Part shown: positions 29,096 through 37,634 of the stretch, in pieces | Layout: each line of letters starts with the position of its first letter | How positions within the stretch are numbered: the stretch's first letter is position 1 | Origin: Magnetaquicoccus sp039908525 | GTDB lineage: Bacteria > Pseudomonadota > Magnetococcia > Magnetococcales > Magnetaquicoccaceae | Length of the DNA: 64,000 nt | Direction: 5' to 3' | NCBI GenBank assembly: GCA_039908525.1 | Contig: JAMOAY010000003.1 | Location: forward strand, 62,001-126,000 | Translations under genes and position numbers: made by a program | The notes under the pieces: generated by a model | The model's input: only the letters and a program-made list of their open reading frames with translations | Told to the model about the DNA's origin: nothing | Databases searched by the model: none

Positions 29096-30145
29096 ATGTA
29101 TCTGCTGCCGTGCCTCGCATCTCTGGCGCTGCTCCTTGCCGCCCTTCCGGGAGAGGGTGCGGAACTCCTGTCCATGCCACGCTCCCCATCCACCTCCCCC
29201 GCCCCATCTCTCTCCCAGACGTTCAAACTCGAACGGCAACAGGAACAACGGTTGGAACGCCAGCAGGAAAAAGCAGCCCGAGACCAGGAACGCCACGAAC
29301 GGTTGATCGAGGCGACCGATGCGGCACGCATGCGGCGCGAGGCCGCCCAGGCGGCACAGAGGCTCCGGGAAGAGCGCAAACAGGAGGCGATCCGCGCGTT
29401 GGAGGAGGCTGCCCTACTGCGCGAACGGGACCACCAACAGCGCAACCTCTGGAAACAGGAGCTGCAGCGTGAGGCAGAACAACGTCGTCAGGCCAATCAA
29501 CAGGCCCGGGGGGGCTATCTGCAATGGCAGGCAGAGATGCGCAGCGCAGAGAGACGGACCAAAATGGCCGCACTGTCTGCCGAGGCCCACGCCAGGACAA
29601 CGGATGCGGGTTGGGCGCAGGCGCAACAGGCGCTGAGCAAGCGGCTCGCCCAGGAGAAAATGGCCATCGACGCCAGACAACGGCTGGCAGAAAAAGAAGA
29701 AGGGCGTCGGCACCGGGCGGAAGAGCGACGTCAGCAACAGGAGGCGCGCCGGGAGACGACAGCCGGCAACGCCGTCGTACAAGAGAACAACAGACGGGTG
29801 ACAGAGCTGCAACAGGCGGCCACCCAGGGCAGCCGCCAGGCGCAGTATCAACTCGGCATGCGCCACACAGAGGGCCAGGGGGTGGTCCTGGATGAACAGA
29901 AAGGGTTCCGCTGGCTGCATCAGGCAGCCGAGCAGGGGCACCCGCAGGCCCAATGGCAGACCGGTCTGGCCTACCATGTCGGACGCGGCGTTGCCCAAGA
30001 CAACCTGATCGCCTACCGTTGGAGCCAACGGGCCGCCACCAACGGCGAACCGCGCGGTGCAGCCCTGCGGGAGCAGATTGCCCGGCAGATGAGTCCGTCA
30101 CAACTGACCAAGGCCCAGAGTCTGACACAGAAGGAAACCCGATGA
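29096..30145 (+). CDS. Secreted coiled-coil protein with C-terminal Sel1-like repeats
   Basis: Exported protein of unknown function (349 aa). A signal peptide (MYLLPCLASLALLLAALPGEGA) is followed by a long region rich in Gln, Arg, Glu and Ala (residues about 40-245) that should form a continuous coiled coil. The C-terminus holds two Sel1-like repeats (AQYQLGMRHTEGQGVVLDEQKGFRWLHQAAEQGHPQAQWQTGLAYHVGRGVAQDNLIAYRW), a helical repeat used for protein contacts. The ATG at 29096 was chosen because it starts the signal peptide. It ends 16 bp before the Fic gene. Confidence 0.82.
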   Translation: MYLLPCLASLALLLAALPGEGAELLSMPRSPSTSPAPSLSQTFKLERQQEQRLERQQEKAARDQERHERLIEATDAARMRREAAQAAQRLREERKQEAIRALEEAALLRERDHQQRNLWKQELQREAEQRRQANQQARGGYLQWQAEMRSAERRTKMAALSAEAHARTTDAGWAQAQQALSKRLAQEKMAIDARQRLAEKEEGRRHRAEERRQQQEARRETTAGNAVVQENNRRVTELQQAATQGSRQAQYQLGMRHTEGQGVVLDEQKGFRWLHQAAEQGHPQAQWQTGLAYHVGRGVAQDNLIAYRWSQRAATNGEPRGAALREQIARQMSPSQLTKAQSLTQKETR

Positions 30146-30161
30146 AAGGAGGGTGCCTGTC

Positions 30162-31673
30162 GTGGATGGTTACCCGTTTATTCAAGATTTAGACAATCAT
30201 TCTTCAGGGCTAAGAAGCGTTGAGTTGGAAGCGCTTGCCGATGTGTGGCATGAACGCAAAAAAGCACTCGAAGGGAGCAGCGAGTACCAGACCTTTGTCA
30301 AAAAATTACAGAATGAATGGGCCATTGAAACGGGGCTCATCGAACGGCTGTATACCTGGGACCGTGGCGTCACCGAGGTGTTGATCGAACAGGGGATAGA
30401 GGCCTCCTTGATCGCCCATCGCGGTGGATTGACCGACGGGGCAGCCCATACCGCTGCCAGGATCATCCAAGACCAAAAGCACGTTGTGGAAGGGTTGTTC
30501 GAGTTCGTGAAAGGGGAACGCCCTCTCTCCGAGCATTATATCCGGCAAATGCACGGCGAATTCACGGCCCATCAAGAAGGGGTGGTCGTGCAAACTGCGG
30601 ATGGCCATGTGCAGGAGATCGCTTTGTTGAGAGGAGAGTACAAAAGATTGCCAAACAACCCCCTGCGCCCAGACGGCAGCGGCCAGGCACACCCCTACTG
30701 TCCCCCCGAACATGTGCAACAGGAGATGGAGAATCTGTTGGGTTGGTTCCACGCCAGAGAGCAACAAGGGGAAAGGCCGGAGGTCTTGTCGGCGTTTCTC
30801 CACCACCGTTTCACCCAAATTCACCCTTTCCAAGATGGCAACGGGCGCGTTGCCCGGGCTTTGGCCACCATTGTCTTTCTGAAACATGGCCTGTTTCCGT
30901 TGGTCATCCGGGAGTCCGCTCGCACGGGCTACATCGAAGCTCTGGAAGCCGCCGACCAGGGAGAGTTGAAACCGCTCTGCGATCTGTTTGCCCGCAATCA
31001 GAAACAATCGATTCTCGCCGCCCTCGGCCTGGAGCAGAGGGTCTCCCAGACGCAACAACCCGAAGCCATTTTGAAATCCGGGATCATGCTGCTCAAAAAC
31101 CACCTCCGCGCCGAAATGGATCGGATGAACGCCGTATTCGGAACGGCCCATCGGTTGCACGAGATCACCGATGAGCAACTGGCGCGCATCAAACAGCTGT
31201 TCTGTCAAGAGATAGACGAGACAGCCGACCGTTCCATCAAGCTGCGCGTTGACAACCACTCAACCCGCAACGAACCGGACAAGCGCGGCTATTTTCGCCG
31301 GGAAATCGTACACCTTGCCAGACAGGAAGGCTACTTTGCCAATTTTGACACCCACGGCAGCTGCTCCTACCTGACGATCATCTCCGCCAATCACTTCCAA
31401 TTTGTTGTGTCATTCCATGGTTTTGGATCGACACATCAGGGGGTCATGGCCGCCATGGGATGCACCTTGCTGCGCATCCCCAGGGAGGGGGAGAGAGGAA
31501 AGACCGAGGTCATCGACCTGCGCCCTGCGTCACCGGATCCTTTCCAGTTCAACTATCTGGAACCCCTCCAGAGCGTTGAAAACCGTTTCACCGACTGGTT
31601 GAATAAAACTCTGACGGCCGCGATGGCCGAGTGGCGTCAGGTGATCGCCCGGGAGACGGGCACGGGCAGATGA
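30162..31673 (+). CDS. Fic-domain protein (probable AMP-transferase)
   Basis: Fic enzymes transfer AMP or related groups from nucleotides to protein side chains (503 aa here). The core motif HPFQDGNGRVAR near residues 220-231 is complete, including the catalytic His. The N-terminal inhibitory helix motif (S/T)xxxE(G/N) appears as TGLIER, with the regulatory Glu kept but the last residue changed to Arg. After the Fic domain come about 240 further residues with no domain I can name. I chose the GTG at 30162 because AAAGGAGG lies 9 bp upstream; an earlier GTG at 30153 abuts that site. No obvious antitoxin gene is adjacent. Confidence 0.88.
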   Translation: MDGYPFIQDLDNHSSGLRSVELEALADVWHERKKALEGSSEYQTFVKKLQNEWAIETGLIERLYTWDRGVTEVLIEQGIEASLIAHRGGLTDGAAHTAARIIQDQKHVVEGLFEFVKGERPLSEHYIRQMHGEFTAHQEGVVVQTADGHVQEIALLRGEYKRLPNNPLRPDGSGQAHPYCPPEHVQQEMENLLGWFHAREQQGERPEVLSAFLHHRFTQIHPFQDGNGRVARALATIVFLKHGLFPLVIRESARTGYIEALEAADQGELKPLCDLFARNQKQSILAALGLEQRVSQTQQPEAILKSGIMLLKNHLRAEMDRMNAVFGTAHRLHEITDEQLARIKQLFCQEIDETADRSIKLRVDNHSTRNEPDKRGYFRREIVHLARQEGYFANFDTHGSCSYLTIISANHFQFVVSFHGFGSTHQGVMAAMGCTLLRIPREGERGKTEVIDLRPASPDPFQFNYLEPLQSVENRFTDWLNKTLTAAMAEWRQVIARETGTGR

Positions 31674-31706
31674 GGCCGGAGGGAACAGGAGCAGGGCCGA
31701 GCGACG

Positions 31707-33170
31707 CTACCGGAACGACTTGCCCAACAACGGGGTGATCTCCCGGGCCGGGACCGGCTTGCTGTAGAGGAAACCCTGCACGGCATGGCAACCGGCGGCA
31801 CGCAGGACCGTCTCCTGGGCCAGGGTCTCCACCCCCTCGGCCACGGTCTTGAATCCCAGCGACCTGCCCATGGCGATGATGGCGTTGACGATCTCCAGGC
31901 TGTCCAGGTCCCCCGGCAAATCCCGCACAAAAGACTGGTCCACCTTCAGGGTGGTGATGGGAAAGCGCTTGAGATAACTCAGGGAGGAGTACCCTGTGCC
32001 AAAATCGTCCACGGCAATCTGGATCCCCCTCTGGCGCAAGGAGGCCAGCAACTGAATGCTTTGCTCGATGTTGACCATGGCGGACGATTCGGTGATCTCC
32101 AGCTCCAGGCGGTCCGGAAAGAGCCGGGTGGTGTGCAAAATCTCCTCGACCACCTGGATGATGTTCTCGTCCCGCAACTGCTGGGAGGCCAGATTGACCG
32201 CCATCTGCAGATGCATATAACCCATATTGTGCCACTCTTTGAGTTGGGCGCAGGCCGTTTTCAGTACAAGCACCCCCAGGGGCACCACCAGACCACTCTC
32301 TTCGGCCACCGGAATGAACAGCGCCGGCGAGATCATCCCCTGGACGGGATGCTGCCAACGCACCAGGGCCTCGAAGCCCAGAATGGTGCCGGTCAACAGA
32401 TCGATTTTCGGTTGGTAATACACGGAAAACTCGCCATTCAGCAAGCCATCGCGCAGCGCCTGCACCATCTGCAGACGATCCTTGGCCCCTTTTTGCATCT
32501 CGTCGGAGAAAAACTGATAGTGACATCCTCCCGGGCTGCGGTGCATGGCGGTTTGCGATTTGAGCAACAGCTCATCCACCGTGTTGCCGTCGTTGGGGAA
32601 GATGCTGGCACCGATCATCAGGGAGAGGACGACATGCTCCTCCAGGGTCGGCACGGGCACGCTGAAAATCTCTTTCAGCTTGGCGACGATCTGTTCCACA
32701 TGCTCGACTTTTTTGACCACCATGCCGAGGATGAAATCATTCTGGTCCCGGGCCAGGAAATCCTCTTTGCGTACCACCGCGCGCAGCTTCTGGGCCAACC
32801 ACTGCAAAATACGGTCCCCCTTCTTTCTGCCCAGAGAGTCCCGCAGATCCCGGAAACCCAGCACGCCGACGGTCAACAGCACCAGCTTGGCATCGTGCCG
32901 CCCGGCAAAGGCCAGGGCGCTGGCCAGTCGTTCCTCCAGGGCGGCACTGTTCAGCACACCGGTCAACTCATCCCGCTCGACGTTGTTGCGCAGAGCGTTC
33001 AAAACGGCTGTAAAAATGGTCTCCGGGGCCTCCCTCGCCATGGCGGGAGAGTCTGCCAACAGGGCGTGCAAACCCTCCTCATAGCGTGTCCCCCGCAAAA
33101 ACTGGGCGAGCGTGACCAGCAAAGAGTCTGAGGCGGGGCCGGTGGCTGAAGGGGGGGAAGGATGAGGCAT
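31707..33170 (-). CDS. EAL-domain c-di-GMP phosphodiesterase with degenerate GGDEF domain
   Basis: Cytoplasmic signalling enzyme predicted to hydrolyse c-di-GMP (487 aa). There are no membrane segments. A GGDEF-fold domain (about residues 65-225) has DQNDF at the active-site position near residue 140, so cyclase activity is not expected. The EAL domain (about 235-485) keeps FEALVRWQHP, MAVNLASQQL, LELEITESSAM, AVDDFGTGYSSLSYLKRFP, LKVDQSFVRDL and VAEGVET, consistent with activity. The ATG at 33170 has AGGAG 6 bp upstream. With the PilZ protein at 15.1 kb this shows a c-di-GMP network. Confidence 0.92.
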   Translation of the reverse strand: MPHPSPPSATGPASDSLLVTLAQFLRGTRYEEGLHALLADSPAMAREAPETIFTAVLNALRNNVERDELTGVLNSAALEERLASALAFAGRHDAKLVLLTVGVLGFRDLRDSLGRKKGDRILQWLAQKLRAVVRKEDFLARDQNDFILGMVVKKVEHVEQIVAKLKEIFSVPVPTLEEHVVLSLMIGASIFPNDGNTVDELLLKSQTAMHRSPGGCHYQFFSDEMQKGAKDRLQMVQALRDGLLNGEFSVYYQPKIDLLTGTILGFEALVRWQHPVQGMISPALFIPVAEESGLVVPLGVLVLKTACAQLKEWHNMGYMHLQMAVNLASQQLRDENIIQVVEEILHTTRLFPDRLELEITESSAMVNIEQSIQLLASLRQRGIQIAVDDFGTGYSSLSYLKRFPITTLKVDQSFVRDLPGDLDSLEIVNAIIAMGRSLGFKTVAEGVETLAQETVLRAAGCHAVQGFLYSKPVPAREITPLLGKSFR

Positions 33171-33276
33171 GGATGCTCCTGGGTTCCAGACGGGCAAAAC
33201 GGCGACTTGGCAGGGATGATGACATCGACACCCGGAAAATACAAGCTCCTTTTGGCCCCTGGTGTGCCCGGGTCGG

Positions 33277-34038
33277 TCAACCGGCAACCGCCGTGGGGCT
33301 GCGAATACAGGCCAGATGAAACACCGGACGACCGGCTGCCAGTGCCTTGCGCTGAAAACGGGTCTCCACCCAATCGGCCGGCTCCGGGACGAAGCCCCCC
33401 TCCTTGGCCACCGGCTCGAAATCGGCATGCTGTTCCAGGACGGCCAGCATCCACTGGGCATAGTGGGACCAATCCGTCGCCAAGCCCAGCAGGCTGCCGG
33501 GACGCATGCGGGTGGCCAGAAGGTGCAAAAATTCGGGCTGGATCAGGCGCCGCTTGTGGTGCGACCGCTTGGGCCACGGATCGGGAAAATGGATCAAGAC
33601 CCGGTCCAGACAGGCGACCGGCACAGACTCCGCCAACACCGTGTGCACACCCCTGGTCGAAATGCGGATGTTGGAAAGCCCCTCCTGCTGCGTGCGCAAC
33701 AGCAGACCGGCCACCCCGCCCAGAAACACCTCCACACCCAAAAAACGGTCCTGAGGATGGCGGGCTGCCAAGGTTGCCAGGGTGTGACCGTTGCCAAAAC
33801 CGATCTCCAGCCACAGGCGGGCCGTCTGCGGATCGGCCCCCCACGCGCTCAACAGGGAGTCCCGATCCACCGCCGCCGGCAGGGCCAGGGCAGGCAGCAA
33901 CTGCTGCAGCCGCCGTTGGGCCTGGGGACCCGTCTTGCCCTTCTTGCGCCCCCGAGGAACCAATGTGGGGTTGCTCAGGTAATCCACCGCCAGGGAGGTG
34001 GAGAGAACGGGGGAGGATGGGGCGTCGGGGTGGTCCAT
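33277..34038 (-). CDS. trmB: tRNA (guanine-N7)-methyltransferase TrmB
   Basis: SAM-dependent enzyme forming m7G46 in tRNA (253 aa). LWLEIGFGNGHTLATLA is the SAM-binding motif, FLGVEVFLGGV follows, and the signature LIHFPDPWPKRSHHKRRLIQPEFL is intact. I chose the ATG at 34038 (MDHPDAPSS) with CAGGAA upstream; a longer reading to 34155 adds low-complexity sequence. It is co-directional with the EAL gene. Confidence 0.94.
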   Translation of the reverse strand: MDHPDAPSSPVLSTSLAVDYLSNPTLVPRGRKKGKTGPQAQRRLQQLLPALALPAAVDRDSLLSAWGADPQTARLWLEIGFGNGHTLATLAARHPQDRFLGVEVFLGGVAGLLLRTQQEGLSNIRISTRGVHTVLAESVPVACLDRVLIHFPDPWPKRSHHKRRLIQPEFLHLLATRMRPGSLLGLATDWSHYAQWMLAVLEQHADFEPVAKEGGFVPEPADWVETRFQRKALAAGRPVFHLACIRSPTAVAG

Positions 34039-34193
34039 GACAGAGTTCCTGGAGCAAGATTCGAGTGAGAGAAAGCCGCTCTTTTTACCCCATGAACCCC
34101 CTCCCCGGCCATAAAAAAAATATCCCGCCCCACCACCGTGGCGACCCCTGCCCACGGCATGGCATCAAACCAGAAGCAACGCCAGGAAACGTG

Positions 34194-34222
34194 TTGAAAC
34201 AACCAAGGAATGCTGATAGAGT
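34194..34222 (+). promoter_or_regulatory. Sigma-70-type promoter for the small-protein/DUF2335 pair
   Basis: TTGAAA and TAGAGT are separated by 17 bp, about 60 bp before the first start. The decamer AACGTGTTGA occurs at 34188 overlapping the -35 and again near 34247, which could be an operator pair. Confidence 0.5.
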
Positions 34223-34282
34223 GCAAAGACAGTCAATGAGAGCTTGGAACGTGTTGATTGTCACTGAACAGGGAGCAAGAGC

Positions 34283-34510
34283 ATGAAAGAGCATCTTCGC
34301 AATATTTTCAGTGGGTTTGGCAGCGTGTTTAATGTCTACCCTGGTAGGGCGGGCATGCCTCCTGAGTTGCACCGTTTTTTGGACCCGCCCAGGACAGTGG
34401 AGGATGCTTTCATGGCCGATGCCGATGCCATGCGCCGAGATTGGGAGCGTGTAGGCTCTTCGCTGCGTCAAGCTGTTGCTGGAACAGATCGTGTCGGACC
34501 CCACCGATAA
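34283..34510 (+). CDS. Small conserved protein paired with DUF2335 gene
   Basis: Short protein (75 aa). The opening MKEHLRNIFSGFGSVFNVYPG and the WERVGSSLRQAV segment recall a small family with an N-terminal NI(F/L)xGxGSVxxxxP pattern and a WERxGxxLxxA motif. I know no function for it. It ends in a different frame 35 bp inside the next gene, so the two are probably translated together. Confidence 0.65.
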   Translation: MKEHLRNIFSGFGSVFNVYPGRAGMPPELHRFLDPPRTVEDAFMADADAMRRDWERVGSSLRQAVAGTDRVGPHR

Positions 34511-34913
34511 CGTTGCCCAGGTCGTTCCCCAACCGGATGATGGTGGCGCGAACCTCAACCCGAATCTCGTTGTTCTCCAACGCGCTCAACAGTACGTAGG
34601 CCCGATCCCTCCTCCTCAAATGCTTGCTGAATACGGGAAAATAGTCCCGGATTTCCCGGAACGAATTGTCAAACGATTCGAGGAGGAGGGTGCGCATCGT
34701 GCGGCAATGGAAAAGGAGATGTGGGCGTTCCAGCGTCGTGGGCAATGGATGGCCCTGTCGATGGGGCTTTTTGCGCTGGCATGCTCCTGGTCTTTGACCC
34801 TATACGGTCATGACGCTGTTGGCGGGATTGTTGGGGGCGGAACCGTCGTTGGTTTGGTCAGCGTGTTCATCACTGGACGCATATCGAAACAGAAAAACGG
34901 GGAGCCATCATGA
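34476..34913 (+). CDS. DUF2335 membrane protein
   Basis: Predicted small membrane protein (145 aa, TTG start). The segment MLAEYGKIVPDFPERIVKRFEEEGAHRAAMEKE matches the DUF2335 pattern, and two membrane helices follow (MALSMGLFALACSWSLTLYG and a Gly/Val-rich helix GGIVGGGTVVGLVSVFITG). The TTG lies inside the preceding small gene. An alternative is a later internal ATG at the MLAEYG segment. The function of the family is not known. Confidence 0.72.
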   Translation: MLEQIVSDPTDNVAQVVPQPDDGGANLNPNLVVLQRAQQYVGPIPPPQMLAEYGKIVPDFPERIVKRFEEEGAHRAAMEKEMWAFQRRGQWMALSMGLFALACSWSLTLYGHDAVGGIVGGGTVVGLVSVFITGRISKQKNGEPS

Positions 34914-35031
34914 ACACTATCCACCCACCCAAGAACTCCGCCAACCTGCCCCGACCCCTGCGCTCCCGCTTCCACCCGCTGACAACCCTGCCCTGGCTGT
35001 CCCACCTGTTCGTCGCCGGTGATGCGCCAGC

Positions 35032-35054
35032 CAGGGGGGAGATGCCCCCCTGGG
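35032..35054 (-). terminator. Hairpin downstream of hsp20
   Basis: A perfect 9-bp stem (CCAGGGGGG/CCCCCCTGG) with a 5-nt loop, 24 bp after the hsp20 stop, with no long T-run. Its core resembles the hairpins at the ends of the 25.6-26.1 kb element. The 164-bp gap 34914-35077 holds nothing else I can name. Confidence 0.5.
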
Positions 35055-35077
35055 CAGCGACTGGCCAGCAAGAGGCG

Positions 35078-35518
35078 TCAGTGCACCTGCACCTCAATGG
35101 CCCGCGGCTTGGCCTCCTCCCGCTTGGGCAGACAGACCTCCAACACACCATTCTTGTAGGATGCCTGGATCTTTTCCAGATCCGTGTTGCCCCCCAACTG
35201 GAAGGTGCGGCTGAAATGGCCGTAGCTCCGCTCAATCCGGTGATAGCTGTCCCGTTGCACCTCACCGGCAAACCTGCGCTCCCCGGAAAGGGTCAGCTGG
35301 TTGTTCTCGACATGGATCCTGATATCCTTCTGCTCCACACCGGGAATGTCGGCCAACAACACGATCTGCTCGGCATCTTCCCGGATATCCACCCGCAACG
35401 GCCATTGGCTCATCATGCCATTGGGCTCTTCATCCAGGTTCCGGTCGAAGATCCGGTTGATCTCGTTCTGGAGCAGACGAACACCGCGAAACGGATCGTA
35501 GTTGACAAGCATGGTCAT
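35078..35518 (-). CDS. Small heat shock protein (Hsp20/IbpA family)
   Basis: ATP-independent holdase chaperone (146 aa). The alpha-crystallin domain spans about residues 38-140 (WPLRVDIREDAEQIVLLADIPGVEQKDIRIHVENNQLTLSGER, then FSRTFQLGGNTDLEKIQASYKNGVLEVCLPK). The GVLEVCLPK segment carries the conserved GVL motif. The ATG at 35518 has GAGGAG 7 bp upstream. A heat-shock promoter lies about 75 bp upstream, and rpoH is divergent from it. Confidence 0.95.
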   Translation of the reverse strand: MTMLVNYDPFRGVRLLQNEINRIFDRNLDEEPNGMMSQWPLRVDIREDAEQIVLLADIPGVEQKDIRIHVENNQLTLSGERRFAGEVQRDSYHRIERSYGHFSRTFQLGGNTDLEKIQASYKNGVLEVCLPKREEAKPRAIEVQVH

Positions 35519-35591
35519 GGAAATTCTCCTCACGCAAAAATCGGTTATCGGGTCTGTACAGGGTCGCTCGAACGGCCGACCTTGCCCGAAG

Positions 35592-35619
35592 AGATAGGCC
35601 CCCTTTCTCGCCGCGCAAG
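35592..35619 (-). promoter_or_regulatory. RpoH (sigma-32) promoter of hsp20
   Basis: On the minus strand CTTG (35619-35616) and CCTATCT (35598-35592) are exactly 17 bp apart, matching the alphaproteobacterial heat-shock consensus CTTG-N17-CYTATNT. It is placed to drive hsp20. Confidence 0.7.
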
Positions 35620-35732
35620 GCAACAAAAAAAAAATTCGCGACCCCTTGCAACCGGAAGCCACTGCCCTTATCTAAGGGACCACGGGGTGTCGCTGTGGCT
35701 GCGATGATCCACTTCACAGGGAGATGATAACG

Positions 35733-36626
35733 ATGATGCACTGGCCCGTTGCCGTACATGCTGCCCGCACGCCCGCCCTGGGGGAAGGCAACGAAGGGTT
35801 CCGACAGTTTGTCCACCAGGCGATGGAGGCCCCGCTGCTGTCTGCCGACGAGGAGAGTGAACTGGCCACCCGTTTCCGGGTGGAACACGACCTGGAGGCC
35901 GCCCACAAGCTGGTGCATGCCTACCTCCGTCTGGTACTGAAAACGGCGCGGGAGTACCGCAATTACCAGGTCAGCCTGCCGGATCTGGTCCAAGAGGGCA
36001 CCGTGGGTCTGATGCACGCGGTCAAGCAGTTCGATCCCCAGCGCGGCAACCGTCTGGCCAGCTACGCCATCTGGTGGATCCGCGCGGCCATCCACGATTT
36101 CATCCTCCGCTCCTGGCGCATGGTGCGCATCGCAACCACCCGGGTGAAAAGGCAGCTCTTTTTCAAACTGCGCCAGACAAAAAAATCGGCGGCCCCCCTC
36201 AACCGGCAGGAGGCCGAAGAGCTGGCGCAGAAATTTGGCACCGACATCGAAACCATCCTGGAGGTGGACCACCGCATGCTCGGTCGCGACGAGTCCCTCA
36301 ATCAGACTCTGTTGGACAATGGTGGAGAGTGGATCGAACAGATCCCCGACCAGCGTCCCAACCAGGAGCTGCGCATGCTGTCGGCCGACCGGCAGGCATG
36401 GCTGCGCCGGTTGACCGACAGAGGTCTGGAGACCCTGAACCCCCGCGAGCAACAGATCATCTCGGCACGCTACCTGGCGGACGCTCCCCAAACCCTGGAC
36501 GCCCTGGCCCAGACACTGGAGGTCAGCCGGGAGCGGGTGCGCCAGATAGAGAAGAAAGCTTTGGAAAAATTGCGGGCCTTCTTCCTGGCGACGCCGGCCG
36601 GGCAGGAGCTGTGCCTGCCCGTGTGA
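35733..36626 (+). CDS. rpoH: RNA polymerase sigma-32 factor RpoH
   Basis: Heat-shock sigma factor (297 aa). Region 2 is seen in LVQEGTVGLMHAVKQFDPQRGNRLASYAIWWIRAAIHDFI. The RpoH box follows as KRQLFFKLRQTKK, which separates RpoH from other sigma-70 proteins. Region 4 is LNPREQQIISARYL to SRERVRQIEKKALEKLR. I chose the ATG at 35733 because GGGAG sits 9 bp upstream; ATGs at 35724 and 35736 are in frame. It is divergent from hsp20, whose promoter fits the sites this factor would recognise. Confidence 0.95.
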   Translation: MMHWPVAVHAARTPALGEGNEGFRQFVHQAMEAPLLSADEESELATRFRVEHDLEAAHKLVHAYLRLVLKTAREYRNYQVSLPDLVQEGTVGLMHAVKQFDPQRGNRLASYAIWWIRAAIHDFILRSWRMVRIATTRVKRQLFFKLRQTKKSAAPLNRQEAEELAQKFGTDIETILEVDHRMLGRDESLNQTLLDNGGEWIEQIPDQRPNQELRMLSADRQAWLRRLTDRGLETLNPREQQIISARYLADAPQTLDALAQTLEVSRERVRQIEKKALEKLRAFFLATPAGQELCLPV

Positions 36627-37061
36627 TCATCCCCCTCTTTCCGGTCGCAACCCGACCGTTCGGCCTGACCCTGGAGGGAACTCTCCCGTCCGGGAGAGGT
36701 TTCGCTGTGCCCTTCCTTCGCACTCCCGCCAAACAACAGGCAGATTCGGCAAGAAACGCCATCCGCCTTTTCTGCAACCATTGTCAGTCAGAAGCGTTTA
36801 TATTATGTTGCAGCGTGGGTTGTTGTGTAATTCACGCGAGGCGCGCAGGTCCGGCGGCGCCTCCCGGCCTCCCCGTCGCCTCTTCGGGAACGACCCCGCC
36901 GTCACATTCATGGTGGCATCCCTGGTGGCGCGCCGTTACAATGCCGGGTTGTTTTGTCGGCTGCAAGGGTGCTGGCCGGTCGGTCGTTGTCCGACCAACC
37001 CATTGTGCTGGCAGGACTTTGCTGGTCTGATCCATTTCAACATACGCAAGGAGAGACAAAA
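36627..37061 (+). other. 435-bp intergenic region between rpoH and the SCP2 gene
   Basis: Apart from the hairpin at 36681-36698 I see no gene. Around 36781-36808 a TTGTCA followed by TATATT-like bases suggests a promoter, but the spacing is poor. The rest is GC-rich with short inverted repeats. Small RNAs cannot be ruled out by eye. Confidence 0.4.
36681..36698 (+). terminator. Hairpin downstream of rpoH
   Basis: CTCTCCC/GGGAGAG with a 4-nt loop lies 55 bp after the rpoH stop, followed by a short T-containing stretch. It is a plausible but weak terminator. Confidence 0.45.
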
Positions 37062-37457
37062 ATGGCTGAGCTTTTTTCCGCAGAATGGATGAATCGTTTC
37101 CAGGAGGAGTGGAACAAGGAACCGGATTTGTTCGAGAGCCTGGGCAAGATCCATTTCACCTCGACCATCGCCTACGGGTTTGAGGGGGAGGCAGCTCCCC
37201 GGGGTGTGCTGGTGGTGGAACAGGGCAGGGTGGTCAAAAGCGGCGCCTACAGCAATGAACCACTCAACTGGGATCTGCGCGCCAGCCAGGAGAACTGGGA
37301 GAAGTGGATTGCCAAAGGGCTCGGCATGATGGGGCTGGGTATGGCCTACACCACCCGCAAGCTCAAATTTGAGGTGGGGGATTATGGCGCCATGGTGTCG
37401 GATCCGCGCATGGCCGGTCCTTTCATCAAATCGTTTTCGGTCATGGGCCGGGTCTGA
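37062..37457 (+). CDS. SCP2 sterol-binding-domain protein
   Basis: Single-domain lipid-binding-fold protein (131 aa). The segments FSAEWMNRFQEEWNKEP, FEGEAAPRGVLVVEQGRVV and GMMGLGMAYTTRKLKFEVGDYGAM match bacterial SCP2-like proteins, which bind lipids or acyl-CoA. AAGGAG precedes the ATG at 37062. Its ligand is unknown and neighbours give no clue. Confidence 0.8.
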   Translation: MAELFSAEWMNRFQEEWNKEPDLFESLGKIHFTSTIAYGFEGEAAPRGVLVVEQGRVVKSGAYSNEPLNWDLRASQENWEKWIAKGLGMMGLGMAYTTRKLKFEVGDYGAMVSDPRMAGPFIKSFSVMGRV

Positions 37458-37634
37458 CCCCCTCCCCCCAGGGACGACAAGGGGGGGGGCTGGGTCCGGT
37501 GACCTGCCCAGGACACGACCGTCCGGCAGGTCGATCCGTGCGCGCCTTGCGACGACCGCCCCCTCCCGCCCGACCGGTTGCCGGGATCAGCGCAAGCCCT
37601 CTGCTCCACTTTGCTTTTAAAGGGACTGTGTACC

